33,028 nt of DNA from Paucidesulfovibrio gracilis DSM 16080 (GCF_900167125.1 NZ_FUYC01000022.1:1-33028), one strand, 5' to 3'. Shown: positions 1-9,330, numbered from the stretch's first letter. Made by a program: numbers and translations. Notes: generated by a model from the sequence alone, not told the origin.

Positions 1-307
1 TGGCCTTGGCTCGTTCATCACCGGTTCCAACACCGTGTCCGACCTGCTCTTCGCTGAATTCCAGTGGGGCATGGCCTCCACCCTGAGCCTGCCGCACCAG
101 ATCATCGTGGCGGCCCAGGCCGTTGGTGGTGCCATGGGCAACATGATCTGCATCCACAACATCGTGGCCGTGTGCGCGGTTGTGGGCCTCTCCGGAAAGG
201 AAGATACGATCCTGCGCCGTACGGTGTGGCCGTTCCTGCTCTACGGACTGATGGTGGGCATCGTGGCCACGCTGCTGAGCTACGTGTTCGTGCCCCATCT
301 GTTCTAG
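1..307 (+). CDS. lctP: L-lactate permease, C-terminal end (5' truncated by window)
   Basis: The reading frame is open from base 2 and ends at TAG 305-307, so only about the last 101 residues are present. The visible piece has the Gly/Ser/Asn motif GSFITGSNTVSDLLF, a loop with an LPHQIIVAAQAVGGAMGNM-like segment, and a hydrophobic final helix (WPFLLYGLMVGIVATLLSYV). These are typical of the end of LctP/LldP-family lactate permeases, polytopic inner-membrane carriers that import lactate with protons. The gene directly precedes lactate-oxidising enzymes on the same strand, which supports lactate or a close 2-hydroxy acid as substrate. The start and most of the transmembrane domain lie upstream of the window. 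Confidence 0.93.
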   Translation, partial: GLGSFITGSNTVSDLLFAEFQWGMASTLSLPHQIIVAAQAVGGAMGNMICIHNIVAVCAVVGLSGKEDTILRRTVWPFLLYGLMVGIVATLLSYVFVPHLF

Positions 308-344
308 GTATGGTAAGGCGTAGACTCACCCAATAAAGCAACAA

Positions 345-387
345 CGGCCCGGGGACCGGTATCCCCGGTTTCCGGGCCGACATTTTT
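345..387 (+). terminator. Terminator-like hairpin between permease and dehydrogenase genes
   Basis: CGGCCCGG at 345-352 pairs perfectly with CCGGGCCG at 372-379, and TTTTT follows at 383-387. An alternative inner stem, GGGG 351-354 with CCCC 363-366, competes with it. The element sits 13 bases before the next start codon and overlaps its leader, so it probably acts as a partial terminator or processing site inside the operon. That role is inferred; only the pairing is seen. Confidence 0.6.
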
Positions 388-399
388 CAGGAGAATATC

Positions 400-1785
400 A
401 TGTCCGCTAATGCTGCTCTGATCAAAGAGTTTGAAGCCATTCTCGGCAAGGACAACGTGTTTACCGAGGAGTCCGACCTTTACTCCTACTCCTACGACGG
501 GGCCGTGCTCGACAACCAGTCCCCGGCCATCGTGCTGCGTCCCACCAATTCCGAAGCCCTGGGCAAAGCCGTGGCCCTCTGCAACGAAAACGCCATCAAG
601 ATCACGGTACGCGGTGCCGGGACCAACCTCACCGGCGGCACGATTCCGCATCCCGGCGGAGCCGTCATTCTGACCAACGCCCTGAACCAGATCCTGGAAA
701 TCAACGAGCAGGATTTGTACGCCCGCGTGCAGCCCGGTGTGGTCACTGCCCAGTTCGCGGCCGAGGTAGCCTCCCGTGGTCTGTTCTATCCGCCGGATCC
801 CGGATCCATGGCCGTTTCCACCATCGGCGGAAACGTGGCGGAAAACGCCGGCGGCCTGCGCGGTCTCAAATACGGCGTGACCAAAGACTACGTCATGGGC
901 GTGGACTTTTTCGACGTGAACGGCGAACTGATCAAATCCGGCTCCCGCACCGTCAAATGCGCCACGGGATACAACCTCACCGGTCTGATGGTCGCCTCCG
1001 AAGGCACCCTCGGTGTATTTGAAACCATCACCCTCAAGCTGGTGCCGCCGGTTCCCGCCGCCAAATCCATGATGGCCGTGTTCCCGTCCATGAACGCCGC
1101 CGCTGACACCGTGGCCGCCATTATCGCTGCCAAGATCGTTCCCGCTACCTTGGAACTGATGGACAATTTCACCATCCGCACCGTGGAGAACTTCCGCAAA
1201 GCCGGACTTCCCACCGATGCCGAGGCGCTGCTGCTCATTGAAGTGGACGGCCACCCCGCACAGGTGGAAGAAGACGCCGCCAAGGTGGAGGACATCTGCA
1301 AGCAGAACAAGGCCGCCTCCGTTACGGTTGCTGAAGACGCCACCCAGCGCGACGCCGTGTGGCAGGCCCGACGCGACGCCCTGCCCGCCCTGGCCAACCT
1401 CAAGCCCACCTGCGTCCTGGAAGATGCCACCGTACCCCGCTCCAAAATCCCGGCCATGATCGACGTGCTCGGCCAGATCAGCAAAAAATACGACCTGACC
1501 ATCGGCACCTTCGGCCACGCTGGTGACGGCAACCTGCACCCCACCATCCTCACGGACAAGCGTGACAAGGACGAATGGGGACGCGTTGAAAAGGCCATCG
1601 ACGAGATCTTCGACAAGGCTTTGGGCATGGGCGGCACCCTGTCCGGCGAACACGGCATCGGCATGGCCAAGTCCAAGTACATGGTCAACGAGACCACCCG
1701 CGGCACCCTGGAATATTCCCGCCGCATGAAGTCCGTGCTCGACCCCAAGGGCATCCTCAATCCCGGCAAGATCATCGGCTGGTAA
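400..1785 (+). CDS. glcD: FAD-binding 2-hydroxy-acid dehydrogenase subunit, GlcD type (probable D-lactate dehydrogenase)
   Basis: This 461-residue flavoprotein belongs to the GlcD/Dld family (FAD-binding type 4 fold followed by the FAD-linked oxidase C-terminal domain). The FAD-binding part shows VRGAGTNLTGGTIP near residue 70 and PGSMAVSTIGGNVAENAGG near residue 132. The C-terminal domain carries FGHAGDGNLHP at 371-381 and the GEHGIG motif at 417-422. It starts at ATG 400 after the Shine-Dalgarno sequence CAGGAG. The GlcF-like iron-sulfur partner follows after 10 bases, so the two should form a membrane-linked dehydrogenase complex passing electrons from FAD through Fe-S clusters to the quinone or periplasmic electron pathway. 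Its place between a lactate permease and pta-ackA favours D-lactate over glycolate, but substrate cannot be read from sequence. Confidence 0.93.
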   Translation: MSANAALIKEFEAILGKDNVFTEESDLYSYSYDGAVLDNQSPAIVLRPTNSEALGKAVALCNENAIKITVRGAGTNLTGGTIPHPGGAVILTNALNQILEINEQDLYARVQPGVVTAQFAAEVASRGLFYPPDPGSMAVSTIGGNVAENAGGLRGLKYGVTKDYVMGVDFFDVNGELIKSGSRTVKCATGYNLTGLMVASEGTLGVFETITLKLVPPVPAAKSMMAVFPSMNAAADTVAAIIAAKIVPATLELMDNFTIRTVENFRKAGLPTDAEALLLIEVDGHPAQVEEDAAKVEDICKQNKAASVTVAEDATQRDAVWQARRDALPALANLKPTCVLEDATVPRSKIPAMIDVLGQISKKYDLTIGTFGHAGDGNLHPTILTDKRDKDEWGRVEKAIDEIFDKALGMGGTLSGEHGIGMAKSKYMVNETTRGTLEYSRRMKSVLDPKGILNPGKIIGW

Positions 1786-1795
1786 GGAGGAAATC

Positions 1796-3094
1796 ATGGC
1801 TGATATCAATGAACTCGTAACCATGCTCAAGGAGCTGGACGACCAGCTCGCCAACTGCATGAAATGCGGCATGTGCCAGGCCGTGTGCCCCATCTTCAAG
1901 CGCACGGGCAAGGAAGCCGACGTAACCCGCGGCAAGCTGGCTCTTTTGGAAGGACTGGCAGGAGAAATCCTCAAGGACGCCAACGGAGTCAATGAGCAGC
2001 TGAACCGCTGCCTGCTTTGCGGCACTTGCCAGGCCAACTGTCCCAGCGGCGTGAAGATCGTGGACATCTTCCTCAAGGCCCGCACCATCATGACCGGCTA
2101 CTTCGGCCTTTCCCCGGCCAAGAAGGTCATCTTCCGGCGGCTGCTGGCGCACCCTGGCCTGTTCAACCTGCTCACGGGCATGGCTGGAAAATTCCAGGGC
2201 ATGTTCATCAAGCCCGCAGATCAGATCATCGGCTCCTCGTGCGCCCGTTTCAATGCGCCCGTGGTGGGGGACCGCCACTTTAAGGCGCTGGCGGAAAAAC
2301 CGTTTCGCAAGCAGGTTCCGTCCCTGGACGAACCAGCAGGCAAGAGCGGCATCCGCGTGGCCTTTTATCCCGGTTGCGTGGTGGACAAAATGTATCCGGA
2401 GGTGGGCAAGGCCTCACTGAAGGCGCTGCACCATCACGGTGTTGGCGTGTACATGCCCGCAGGCCAATCCTGCTGCGGCATTCCCGCCCTTTCCAGTGGA
2501 GACGAAAAAAGCTTCAAGCAAATGGTCCGGCACAACCTGGCCAAATTCCGCAACGCCGAGTTCGACTACCTGATCACCCCGTGCGCCACCTGCACCTCCA
2601 CCATCAAGGAGCTGTGGCCCACCATGTATAAAGGCTCGGACGCGGATGTGAAGACGCTGCAGGAAATGGCCGACAAGACCATGGACATCAGTCAGTTCCT
2701 GGTGGACGTGATCGGCGTGAAGATGCAAAACGGCTCCGACAAGGCGCCCAAGGTCACGTATCACGACCCCTGTCACCTCAAGAACTCCCTGGGTGTCACG
2801 GCACAGCCGCGCACGCTGCTGAAGGCCAATCCGGGGTATCAGTTCAAGGAAATGAACGAAGCCGGTGTCTGCTGCGGCTGCGGCGGCAGCTTCACCGTGT
2901 ATCATCACGATTTGTCGAAGGATATTGGAAACAGAAAAGCCGACAACGTCATCGCCTCGGGCGCGGACGTGGCCGCCACCTCTTGCCCGGCCTGCATGAT
3001 CCAGCTCACGGACATGCTCTCCCACCGGAACAAGGGCGTACGCGTGAAACACGTCATCGAATGCTACGCGGAGATGATCAGTTCGGCTGAGTAA
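1796..3094 (+). CDS. glcF: GlcF-type Fe-S subunit with two CCG domains
   Basis: This 432-residue protein is the iron-sulfur partner of the upstream flavoprotein. Two 4Fe-4S motifs lie at the N-terminus: CMKCGMCQAVCP from Cys21 and CLLCGTCQANCP from Cys72. Two CCG (heterodisulfide reductase D-like) domains follow, centred on SCCGIPA at Cys226-227 and VCCGCGGSF at Cys359-360, the second preceded by YHDPCHLKNSLG. The start ATG 1796 has an excellent ribosome-binding site, TAAGGAGG, overlapping the stop of the preceding gene, which suggests translational linkage. The length matches GlcF. It probably relays electrons from lactate oxidation to the membrane. No membrane-spanning segment is evident, so any attachment would be peripheral. 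Confidence 0.93.
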   Translation: MADINELVTMLKELDDQLANCMKCGMCQAVCPIFKRTGKEADVTRGKLALLEGLAGEILKDANGVNEQLNRCLLCGTCQANCPSGVKIVDIFLKARTIMTGYFGLSPAKKVIFRRLLAHPGLFNLLTGMAGKFQGMFIKPADQIIGSSCARFNAPVVGDRHFKALAEKPFRKQVPSLDEPAGKSGIRVAFYPGCVVDKMYPEVGKASLKALHHHGVGVYMPAGQSCCGIPALSSGDEKSFKQMVRHNLAKFRNAEFDYLITPCATCTSTIKELWPTMYKGSDADVKTLQEMADKTMDISQFLVDVIGVKMQNGSDKAPKVTYHDPCHLKNSLGVTAQPRTLLKANPGYQFKEMNEAGVCCGCGGSFTVYHHDLSKDIGNRKADNVIASGADVAATSCPACMIQLTDMLSHRNKGVRVKHVIECYAEMISSAE

Positions 3095-3120
3095 CCGAAC
3101 AACCTAAGGAAAATCAGCCC

Positions 3121-5229
3121 ATGTCAAAAAACCTGTATGTCACCGCCACCGGGCCGCGAAGCGGCAAATCCGCCATTGCGCTGGGCCTGATGCAATTGCT
3201 TTCCAGCCACTTGCGGAAGGTCGCCTTTTTCCGGCCCATCATCCAGGCGAACGAAGGCAGGGATCACGACATCAGCCTGATCCTCTCCCACTTCAACCTC
3301 AATCAGGACTATGAAACCGCCTACGGCTTCACCCTGAGCGAGGCCCGGGAGAGGATCGGAGCCGGACAGTATGCCCAGCTCCAGGAAGAAATCCTGGAAA
3401 AATACAAAAGGCTCGAGGCACAATACGACTTCGTGCTCTGCGAGGGTACGGACTTCCAAGGACAAGACTCGGCTTTCGAGTTTGACCTGAACGCGGACAT
3501 CTGCGCCAACCTGGGCGCGCCCGCCATGTTGGTCTGCAACGGCAACGGCGGCCAGACCCCGCGGGACATCACCCGCTCGGCCCAGTTGAACGTGGAAGCC
3601 CTGGAAGACAAAAGCGTAGACGTGACCGCCTGCATCGTGAACAAGCTCAAGGCGGATACCGACGTACGGGAAATCACCCAGAACATCCGCTGCGTGGCTC
3701 GCTGCGACGAGCCGTTGCTCGTCTACGCCATCCCGGAAGTGGACGCCCTGGGCAAACCCACCGTGGGCGACGTGGGCAAGTGGCTGAACGCAAAAGCCCT
3801 CTTCAGCGAAGAAGGCATGGACAACCTGGCCCAGAGCTACATCATTGCGGCCATGCATATCAGCCACTTCCTGGAATACCTTGAACCGGGCGGGCTGATC
3901 ATCACGCCCGGCGACCGCTCCGACATCATCCTTTCCAGTTTGGCCTCCAGACTCTCGTCTAACTATCCGGACATCTCCGGCATTGTTTTGACGGGAGATC
4001 TGGAGCCATCGGAAAGCGTGAAAAAACTGATCATGGGTTGGACCGGCGTGCCTGTCCCCGTGCTCAGCGTCAAGGAGTCCACCTTCCCAACAGTGGAACG
4101 CCTGAGCATGCTCTACGGCCGTATCGATCCCGAGGATGACAAACGCATTGCCACTGCCCTGGGTGCCTTTGAGCGCCATGTGGATGTGGACGAGCTGCGA
4201 AACCGTCTTGTGACCCGCCGCTCCAATCGCGTCACCCCCAAGATGTTCGAATACGGTCTGGTGGAAAAAGCCCGGACCAACAAACAGCGCATTGTGCTGC
4301 CTGAAGGCTCCGGGGACCGCATCCTGCGTGCGGCCGATATCCTGCTGCGCCGTGGAGTGGCCGACATCACCCTGCTCGGCAACCCGGATGAAATCCGCTC
4401 CCAGGCTTCGCGCCTCGGTCTGGACATCGGCTCCGCTGACGTGGTCCTGCCCGAACAGTCCAAACTTCTGGACGAATACGCCCAGACCTACTACGAGCTG
4501 CGCCAGCATAAGGGTATCCGCGAGGTGGACGCCAGGGACCGCATCATCGATCCCACCTACTTCGCCACCATGATGGTCCATAAAGGCCACGCCGACGGCA
4601 TGGTGTCCGGCTCCGTGACCACTACGGCCGCCACCATTCGTCCGGCCTTCGAATTCATCAAAACCAAGCCGAGCGCGTCCATCGTGTCCAGCGTGTTCCT
4701 GATGTGCCTCAAGGACCGGGTGCTGGTCTACGGCGACTGCGCCGTGAACCCGAATCCCAATGCCCAGCAGCTTGCGGAAATCGCCATCGGCTCCGCGGAA
4801 ACCGCTTCCATTTTCGGTGTGGAACCCCGCGTGGCCATGCTCTCCTACTCCACGGGTTCGTCCGGCAAGGGCGCGGACGTGGAAAAGGTCATCGAAGCCA
4901 CCAGGCTGGCCAAGGAAAAGGCACCTGACCTGCTCATCGAAGGCCCGATTCAATACGACGCGGCCATTGACGCGGAAGTGGCAAAAACGAAACTGCCCTT
5001 CAGCGAAGTGGCAGGCAAGGCAACCGTGTTCGTATTCCCGGACCTCAACACCGGCAACAACACCTATAAGGCTGTGCAGCGTGCCTCCGGAGCCGTGGCC
5101 ATTGGTCCCGTGCTCCAGGGTCTGAACAAACCTGTGAATGACCTGTCCCGCGGCTGCACTGTTCCCGATATCGTCAACACCGTGGCCATCACCGCCATCC
5201 AGGCGCAGGCCGAGAAAGGACTCCTCTAG
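3121..5229 (+). CDS. pta: Phosphate acetyltransferase, long form
   Basis: Converts acetyl-CoA and phosphate to acetyl phosphate, the step before ATP formation by acetate kinase. At 702 residues it is the long, E. coli-like form. An N-terminal P-loop/BioD-like domain carries TATGPRSGKS at residues 8-17, a DRTGG-type middle domain spans roughly residues 215-330, and the catalytic PTA/PTB domain runs from about residue 375 to the end. Family segments include LPEGSGDRILRAADILLRRG and YSTGSSGKGADVEKV. The gene starts at ATG 3121 with AAGGA upstream and is followed after 8 bases by ackA. Position inside the lactate operon indicates a catabolic role, with lactate carbon leaving as acetate. The regulatory N-terminal domain suggests allosteric control, as known for other long Pta proteins. 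Confidence 0.97.
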   Translation: MSKNLYVTATGPRSGKSAIALGLMQLLSSHLRKVAFFRPIIQANEGRDHDISLILSHFNLNQDYETAYGFTLSEARERIGAGQYAQLQEEILEKYKRLEAQYDFVLCEGTDFQGQDSAFEFDLNADICANLGAPAMLVCNGNGGQTPRDITRSAQLNVEALEDKSVDVTACIVNKLKADTDVREITQNIRCVARCDEPLLVYAIPEVDALGKPTVGDVGKWLNAKALFSEEGMDNLAQSYIIAAMHISHFLEYLEPGGLIITPGDRSDIILSSLASRLSSNYPDISGIVLTGDLEPSESVKKLIMGWTGVPVPVLSVKESTFPTVERLSMLYGRIDPEDDKRIATALGAFERHVDVDELRNRLVTRRSNRVTPKMFEYGLVEKARTNKQRIVLPEGSGDRILRAADILLRRGVADITLLGNPDEIRSQASRLGLDIGSADVVLPEQSKLLDEYAQTYYELRQHKGIREVDARDRIIDPTYFATMMVHKGHADGMVSGSVTTTAATIRPAFEFIKTKPSASIVSSVFLMCLKDRVLVYGDCAVNPNPNAQQLAEIAIGSAETASIFGVEPRVAMLSYSTGSSGKGADVEKVIEATRLAKEKAPDLLIEGPIQYDAAIDAEVAKTKLPFSEVAGKATVFVFPDLNTGNNTYKAVQRASGAVAIGPVLQGLNKPVNDLSRGCTVPDIVNTVAITAIQAQAEKGLL

Positions 5230-5237
5230 GCACCATT

Positions 5238-6449
5238 ATGAAAATACTCGTTATCAACGCCGGCAGCTCTTCCATCAAGTACCAGATGCTGGACATGACC
5301 GATGAAAGCGTCATGGCCTCCGGGCTGGTGGAACGCATCGGCGAGCCCTCCGGGGCCGTGTCCTATAAAGCGTTCCCGGACACGGACAACGAATGCAAGA
5401 CCACCCTGGAACAGCCCATTCCCGAGCATGAAACCGGCATGAAGCTGGTCATCGACCTGCTCATCCACCCGGAAAAGGGCGTGATCAAGGACTTGAAGGA
5501 AATCGGTGCCGTCGGCCACCGCATCGTCCACGGCGGCGATAAGTTCCATGCCCCCACCGTGGTCACGGACGAAGTGGAGCAGGCCATTGAGGACACCATC
5601 CTTATGGCTCCGTTGCACAATCCAGCTCACCTGGCGGGAATCCGCACGGCCAAACGCTTCTTCCCGGATGTGCCCCAGGTGGTGGTCTTTGATACAGCCT
5701 TCCATCAGACCATGCCGCCCGAGGCGTACATGTACGCCATGCCGTATGAAATGTACGAGGAACTGCGGCTGCGACGCTACGGCGCCCACGGAACCTCCCA
5801 CAAATACGTTGCGGGCGAGGCGGCAAGGCTCTTGGGCAAGCAGCCCGAGGAGTGCAACCTCATCACCCTGCACCTGGGGAACGGCTGCTCCATGAGTGCG
5901 GTCAAGGGCGGCGAGTGCGTGGACACCTCCATGGGACTCACTCCGCTGGCCGGATTGATCATGGGTACCCGTTGCGGCGACATTGATCCTGCGGTCTACG
6001 CCTTCCTGGAGCGGGCCAAGGGATTGAAGCTCTCCGAAATTGACATGATCATGAACAAAAAATCCGGTCTCCTCGGGCTGTGCGGCATGAACGACATGCG
6101 CGACATCCACGCCGCCGTGGAAAAGGGTGACGAAAAGGCGGAACTGGCCCTGAACATGGTGGCCTACCGCACCCGGAAATACATCGGTTCCTATCTGGCC
6201 GCCCTGGAGGGCAAGGTGGACGCCATCGTGTTCACCGCGGGCATCGGCGAAAACGACGATATCGCCCGGGCCATGAGCGTTCAGGGCTTGGAAGCCCTGG
6301 GCATCAGCATCGACCAGGAAAAGAACGCGGGCCGCGTCAAAGAACCGCGCGCTGTCCATGCCGACGACAGCCGCGTTCAGATCTGGGTCATCCCCACCAA
6401 TGAAGAACTGGAAATCGCGCGTCAGACCCGTGAACTCGTTGCGGGCTAA
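5238..6449 (+). CDS. ackA: Acetate kinase
   Basis: This 403-residue ASKHA-fold kinase makes ATP and acetate from acetyl phosphate in the cytoplasm. Visible family motifs in order are VINAGSSSIKYQ at the N-terminus, GHRIVHGG, the active-site region VVVFDTAFHQTMP, YGAHGTSHKYV, HLGNGCSM, MGLTPLAGLIMGTRCGDIDP and FTAGIGEND. Length is normal. The start ATG 5238 lies 8 bases after the pta stop. Its Shine-Dalgarno sequence is weak (a distant AAGGA inside the pta end), so translation is probably coupled to pta. Together with Pta it forms the substrate-level phosphorylation branch of lactate oxidation. Confidence 0.98.
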   Translation: MKILVINAGSSSIKYQMLDMTDESVMASGLVERIGEPSGAVSYKAFPDTDNECKTTLEQPIPEHETGMKLVIDLLIHPEKGVIKDLKEIGAVGHRIVHGGDKFHAPTVVTDEVEQAIEDTILMAPLHNPAHLAGIRTAKRFFPDVPQVVVFDTAFHQTMPPEAYMYAMPYEMYEELRLRRYGAHGTSHKYVAGEAARLLGKQPEECNLITLHLGNGCSMSAVKGGECVDTSMGLTPLAGLIMGTRCGDIDPAVYAFLERAKGLKLSEIDMIMNKKSGLLGLCGMNDMRDIHAAVEKGDEKAELALNMVAYRTRKYIGSYLAALEGKVDAIVFTAGIGENDDIARAMSVQGLEALGISIDQEKNAGRVKEPRAVHADDSRVQIWVIPTNEELEIARQTRELVAG

Positions 6450-6472
6450 CCAACGACGCGAAAGGAAACGCC

Positions 6473-7090
6473 ATGAGCGACCATATTGAACTGTTCAAGG
6501 AAAAGGCCAAACTGGTTTCGGCCCAGGTCACGGAAGTGGCCTCCATGGACGAGGCCTACCGTTTTGTCGTGGAACTCTGCGATAAAAAGGAAGCCTGCCA
6601 GTTGATGATGTCCGGCTGCGGTGAGGCGGTCTCCGACCCGGCCCAGGACATGTGCGACACCAAGCAACGCAAAGTTGTGGCCGCCCCCAACCTGGAACAA
6701 GCCGACTTTGATAAACTGGCCGAACTGTGCGCGGCCCAGGACTTCGACTGCATCCAAAGCGGCATGCGCAAGCATCTGGCCGGAATCGACATCGGATTCA
6801 CTGTCTGCCAGGGCGGTATTGCGGAAACCGGCACGCTGTTGCTGGACTCCAACGATGAGGAAGTCCGGCTGGCCACCATGGTGGCCGAACACCACGTAGC
6901 CGTGTTGCCCAAATCCGCCATCAAGGGCGATTCCTACGATATGGAACAGGCTCTGACCGACCGGCTGGGCAACGGTCCCAGCTACACGGCCATGATCACG
7001 GGTCCGTCCCGTACCGCGGACATTGAGCGCGTTCTCGCCCTCGGCGTCCACGGCCCCCTGGAACTCCACATCCTGCTCCTGGAGGCCTAG
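6473..7090 (+). CDS. lutC: LutC/LldG-type LUD-domain lactate utilisation protein
   Basis: This 205-residue protein has the LUD domain fold, seen in the Gly-rich stretch CQGGIAETGTLLLDS and the C-terminal TGPSRTADIERVLALGVHGP, a signature of the LutC/LldG family. ATG 6473 is preceded by GAAAGGAA. It lies 2 bases before the fused LUD/Fe-S gene, so the two products are expected to act as one complex, the non-flavin L-lactate dehydrogenase known as LutABC or LldEFG in other bacteria. The N-terminal half, with MSGCGEAVSDPA and several Cys residues, is less typical. The assignment to L-lactate rests on family knowledge. Confidence 0.9.
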   Translation: MSDHIELFKEKAKLVSAQVTEVASMDEAYRFVVELCDKKEACQLMMSGCGEAVSDPAQDMCDTKQRKVVAAPNLEQADFDKLAELCAAQDFDCIQSGMRKHLAGIDIGFTVCQGGIAETGTLLLDSNDEEVRLATMVAEHHVAVLPKSAIKGDSYDMEQALTDRLGNGPSYTAMITGPSRTADIERVLALGVHGPLELHILLLEA

Positions 7091-7092
7091 CC

Positions 7093-9246
7093 ATGCAAAA
7101 TGCAAAAGACATCAAAGATTATCGTACCGAGCTTCGGGAATCCCTGGATAATGAATTCCTGCGCAAGACCCTGGACACCTTTGCCGTTGCCTATCGCGCC
7201 GGTCGCGCCAACGCCTTCAAAGATGTGGACGTCAAAGCGCTGATCTCGGACATCGCGGACAGCAAGGATTATGCGGCCCAACATATGGACGAACTATTCC
7301 GCGAGTTCAAGGAAAAAGCCGAAGCCGCGGGCGTTCATGTCCACCTTGCCAAGGATGCCGACGAAGCGAACAAAATTATTGGTCAAATCGCTCAGCAATC
7401 CAATTGCAAAAAGATCGTCAAATCCAAGTCCATGACTGCGGAGGAAACCCTCCTCAACCACCATCTGGAAGACATCGGGCTGGAGGTGACGGAAACGGAC
7501 CTGGGTGAATGGATCATCCAACTGCGCCACGAAGGGCCGACCCACATGGTCATGCCCGCCATCCACCTCTCCCGCTTCCAGGTGGCCGACCTCTTTGGCA
7601 ACGTCACGGGCAAAGAGCAGGACAACGACATTGAAAAATTGGTCAAGGTGGCCCGCCGCGAACTTCGGCGCAAATACGCCGAGGCCGACATGGGTATTTC
7701 CGGGGCCAACTTCTGCGTGGCCGAAACCGGAAGCATCGGCATCGTCACCAACGAAGGCAACGCCCGTCTGGTGACCACCCTGCCGCGTGTTCACGTGGCC
7801 CTGGCCGGTCTGGACAAGCTGACCGCCACGGTCCACGACGCCCTGCGTGTACTCAAGGTGCTGCCCAAAAACGCTACGGGTCAGGCGCTGACTTCCTACG
7901 TTACCTGGATCACCGGCGCGAACCAGTGTCTCGCCGCTGAGGACGACCGCAAGGAAATGCATGTGGTCTTCCTGGACAATGGCCGTTCGGCTCTGGCCAA
8001 GGATCCTGTCTTCAAGGAAGTGCTCCGCTGCGTGCGTTGCGGTGCCTGTGCCAATGTTTGCCCGGTGTACCGTCTGGTGGGCGGCCACAAGATGGGTCAC
8101 ATCTACATCGGTGCCATCGGCCTGATTCTGACTTACTTCTTCCACGGCCGCGACAAGGCCCGCAACCTGGTGCAGAACTGCATCAACTGCGGCGCCTGTG
8201 CGGATATCTGCGCCGGGGGCATTGATCTGCCGCGCCTGATCAAGGAAATCCACGCCCGTATCCAGGACGAGGAAGGCCACCCCATGAAGTCCGTGCTGCT
8301 GGGCAAGGTGCTCTCCAACCGCAAGCTGTTCCATCGCCTGCTGAAAACCGCCCGCTGGGCGCAGGCTCCTGTAAAGGAAAAGAACGGCTTCCTGCGTCAT
8401 CTGCCCATGGTCTTTGCCAAGGAGCAAAACTTCCGCGCCCTGCCCGCCATTGCGGACAAGGCCTTCCGGGACCGCTGGCTTGAAGTCAAACCCCACGTCT
8501 CCGCTCCCAAACACAAGGTGGCCTTGTTCTCCGGCTGCGTGCAGGACTTCGTCTACCCGGATCAGCTCACCGCCACGCTCCAGTCCTTTGAGGGACACGG
8601 CGTTGCCGTGGACTTCCCCATGGAGCAATCCTGTTGCGGTCTGCCCGCCCAGATGATGGGCGAGACCAAAGCCGCGCGCGACGTGGCCCGGCAGAACATC
8701 CGCGCCTTTGAACAGAGCGACGTGGAATATGTGATCTGCTCCTGCGCATCCTGCGCCTCCCATCTGAAGCACGGCTATGTCAAGCTGCTGGCCGGTGATC
8801 ATGTCTGGGAGCCACGGGCCAAGGCTTTTGCCGAAAAGGTCATCGATTACAGCTCGTTCATGAGCGATGTACTCCAAGTGGAACCCAAGGAGTTTCAGGA
8901 TAAGGGCCGCAAGGTCACCTATCATGCTCCCTGCCACCTTTGCCGCGGCCTGGGCGTCAAAGACGCTCCCCGCGACCTGATGCGCTCCGCCGGTCTTGAC
9001 TACGAGCCTTGCAACGAGGAAGAAGTCTGTTGTGGGTTTGGTGGAACCTTCTCCATGAAGTTCCCGGAGTTGTCCGCCGAGCTGCTGAACAAGAAGCTGG
9101 CCGACGCCGAAGCCACCGGTGCCGAGGAGCTGCTTACGGACTGCCCCGGCTGCATTATGCAGTTGCGCGGCGGAGCCGAACGCCGTGGCTCCTCCATCAA
9201 GGTCCGGCACATTGCCGAGGCCGTGGCTGAACAGCGTAAAAAGTAG
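7093..9246 (+). CDS. ldhH: Fused LUD / 4Fe-4S / CCG L-lactate dehydrogenase large subunit (LutB-LutA fusion)
   Basis: This 717-residue protein joins the parts that are separate as LutB and LutA in Bacillus. The N-terminal LUD domain spans about residues 1-290 and includes VAETGSIGIVTNEGNAR. Two 4Fe-4S motifs follow, CVRCGACANVCP from Cys313 and CINCGACADIC from Cys363. Two CCG domains come last, with SCCGLPAQ at about Cys514 and VCCGFGGTF at about Cys646. It starts at ATG 7093 with GGAGG overlapping the upstream stop. The predicted role is oxidation of L-lactate to pyruvate with electrons leaving through the Fe-S clusters. The same fusion occurs in Desulfovibrio-type lactate operons, as I recall. 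The symbol follows that usage and is less certain than the domain call. Confidence 0.92.
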   Translation: MQNAKDIKDYRTELRESLDNEFLRKTLDTFAVAYRAGRANAFKDVDVKALISDIADSKDYAAQHMDELFREFKEKAEAAGVHVHLAKDADEANKIIGQIAQQSNCKKIVKSKSMTAEETLLNHHLEDIGLEVTETDLGEWIIQLRHEGPTHMVMPAIHLSRFQVADLFGNVTGKEQDNDIEKLVKVARRELRRKYAEADMGISGANFCVAETGSIGIVTNEGNARLVTTLPRVHVALAGLDKLTATVHDALRVLKVLPKNATGQALTSYVTWITGANQCLAAEDDRKEMHVVFLDNGRSALAKDPVFKEVLRCVRCGACANVCPVYRLVGGHKMGHIYIGAIGLILTYFFHGRDKARNLVQNCINCGACADICAGGIDLPRLIKEIHARIQDEEGHPMKSVLLGKVLSNRKLFHRLLKTARWAQAPVKEKNGFLRHLPMVFAKEQNFRALPAIADKAFRDRWLEVKPHVSAPKHKVALFSGCVQDFVYPDQLTATLQSFEGHGVAVDFPMEQSCCGLPAQMMGETKAARDVARQNIRAFEQSDVEYVICSCASCASHLKHGYVKLLAGDHVWEPRAKAFAEKVIDYSSFMSDVLQVEPKEFQDKGRKVTYHAPCHLCRGLGVKDAPRDLMRSAGLDYEPCNEEEVCCGFGGTFSMKFPELSAELLNKKLADAEATGAEELLTDCPGCIMQLRGGAERRGSSIKVRHIAEAVAEQRKK

Positions 9247-9268
9247 TTAACGCTTCCCTATCCCACAC

Positions 9269-9292
9269 GTCGGGCCACTCCGGTGGTCCGAC
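9269..9292 (+). other. 10-bp intercistronic hairpin with TCCG loop
   Basis: GTCGGGCCAC at 9269-9278 pairs with GTGGTCCGAC at 9283-9292 (one G-T wobble) around the tetraloop TCCG. The closing pair is C-G, so the RNA form is a cUNCGg-class stable hairpin. No T-run follows, so it is not a normal terminator. It lies between the LUD fusion gene and the FMN dehydrogenase gene and may stabilise mRNA ends or mark a processing point. Confidence 0.6.
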
Positions 9293-9330
9293 GCATCGGG
9301 GCGGGGAAGCCAAGCCAAGGAGAGCACGCC

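Noticed and set aside
304-2091. 595-residue ORF on the minus strand opposite glcD/glcF
   Set aside because: It is the antisense shadow of two clear enzyme genes in GC-rich DNA, is rich in Gly/His/Val repeats typical of reverse-frame translation and shows no domain.
3124-4953. 609-residue minus-strand ORF opposite pta
   Set aside because: Antisense shadow of pta with low-complexity composition and no motif.
7294-9210. 638-residue minus-strand ORF opposite the LUD fusion gene
   Set aside because: Antisense shadow; the plus strand carries clear Fe-S and CCG motifs.
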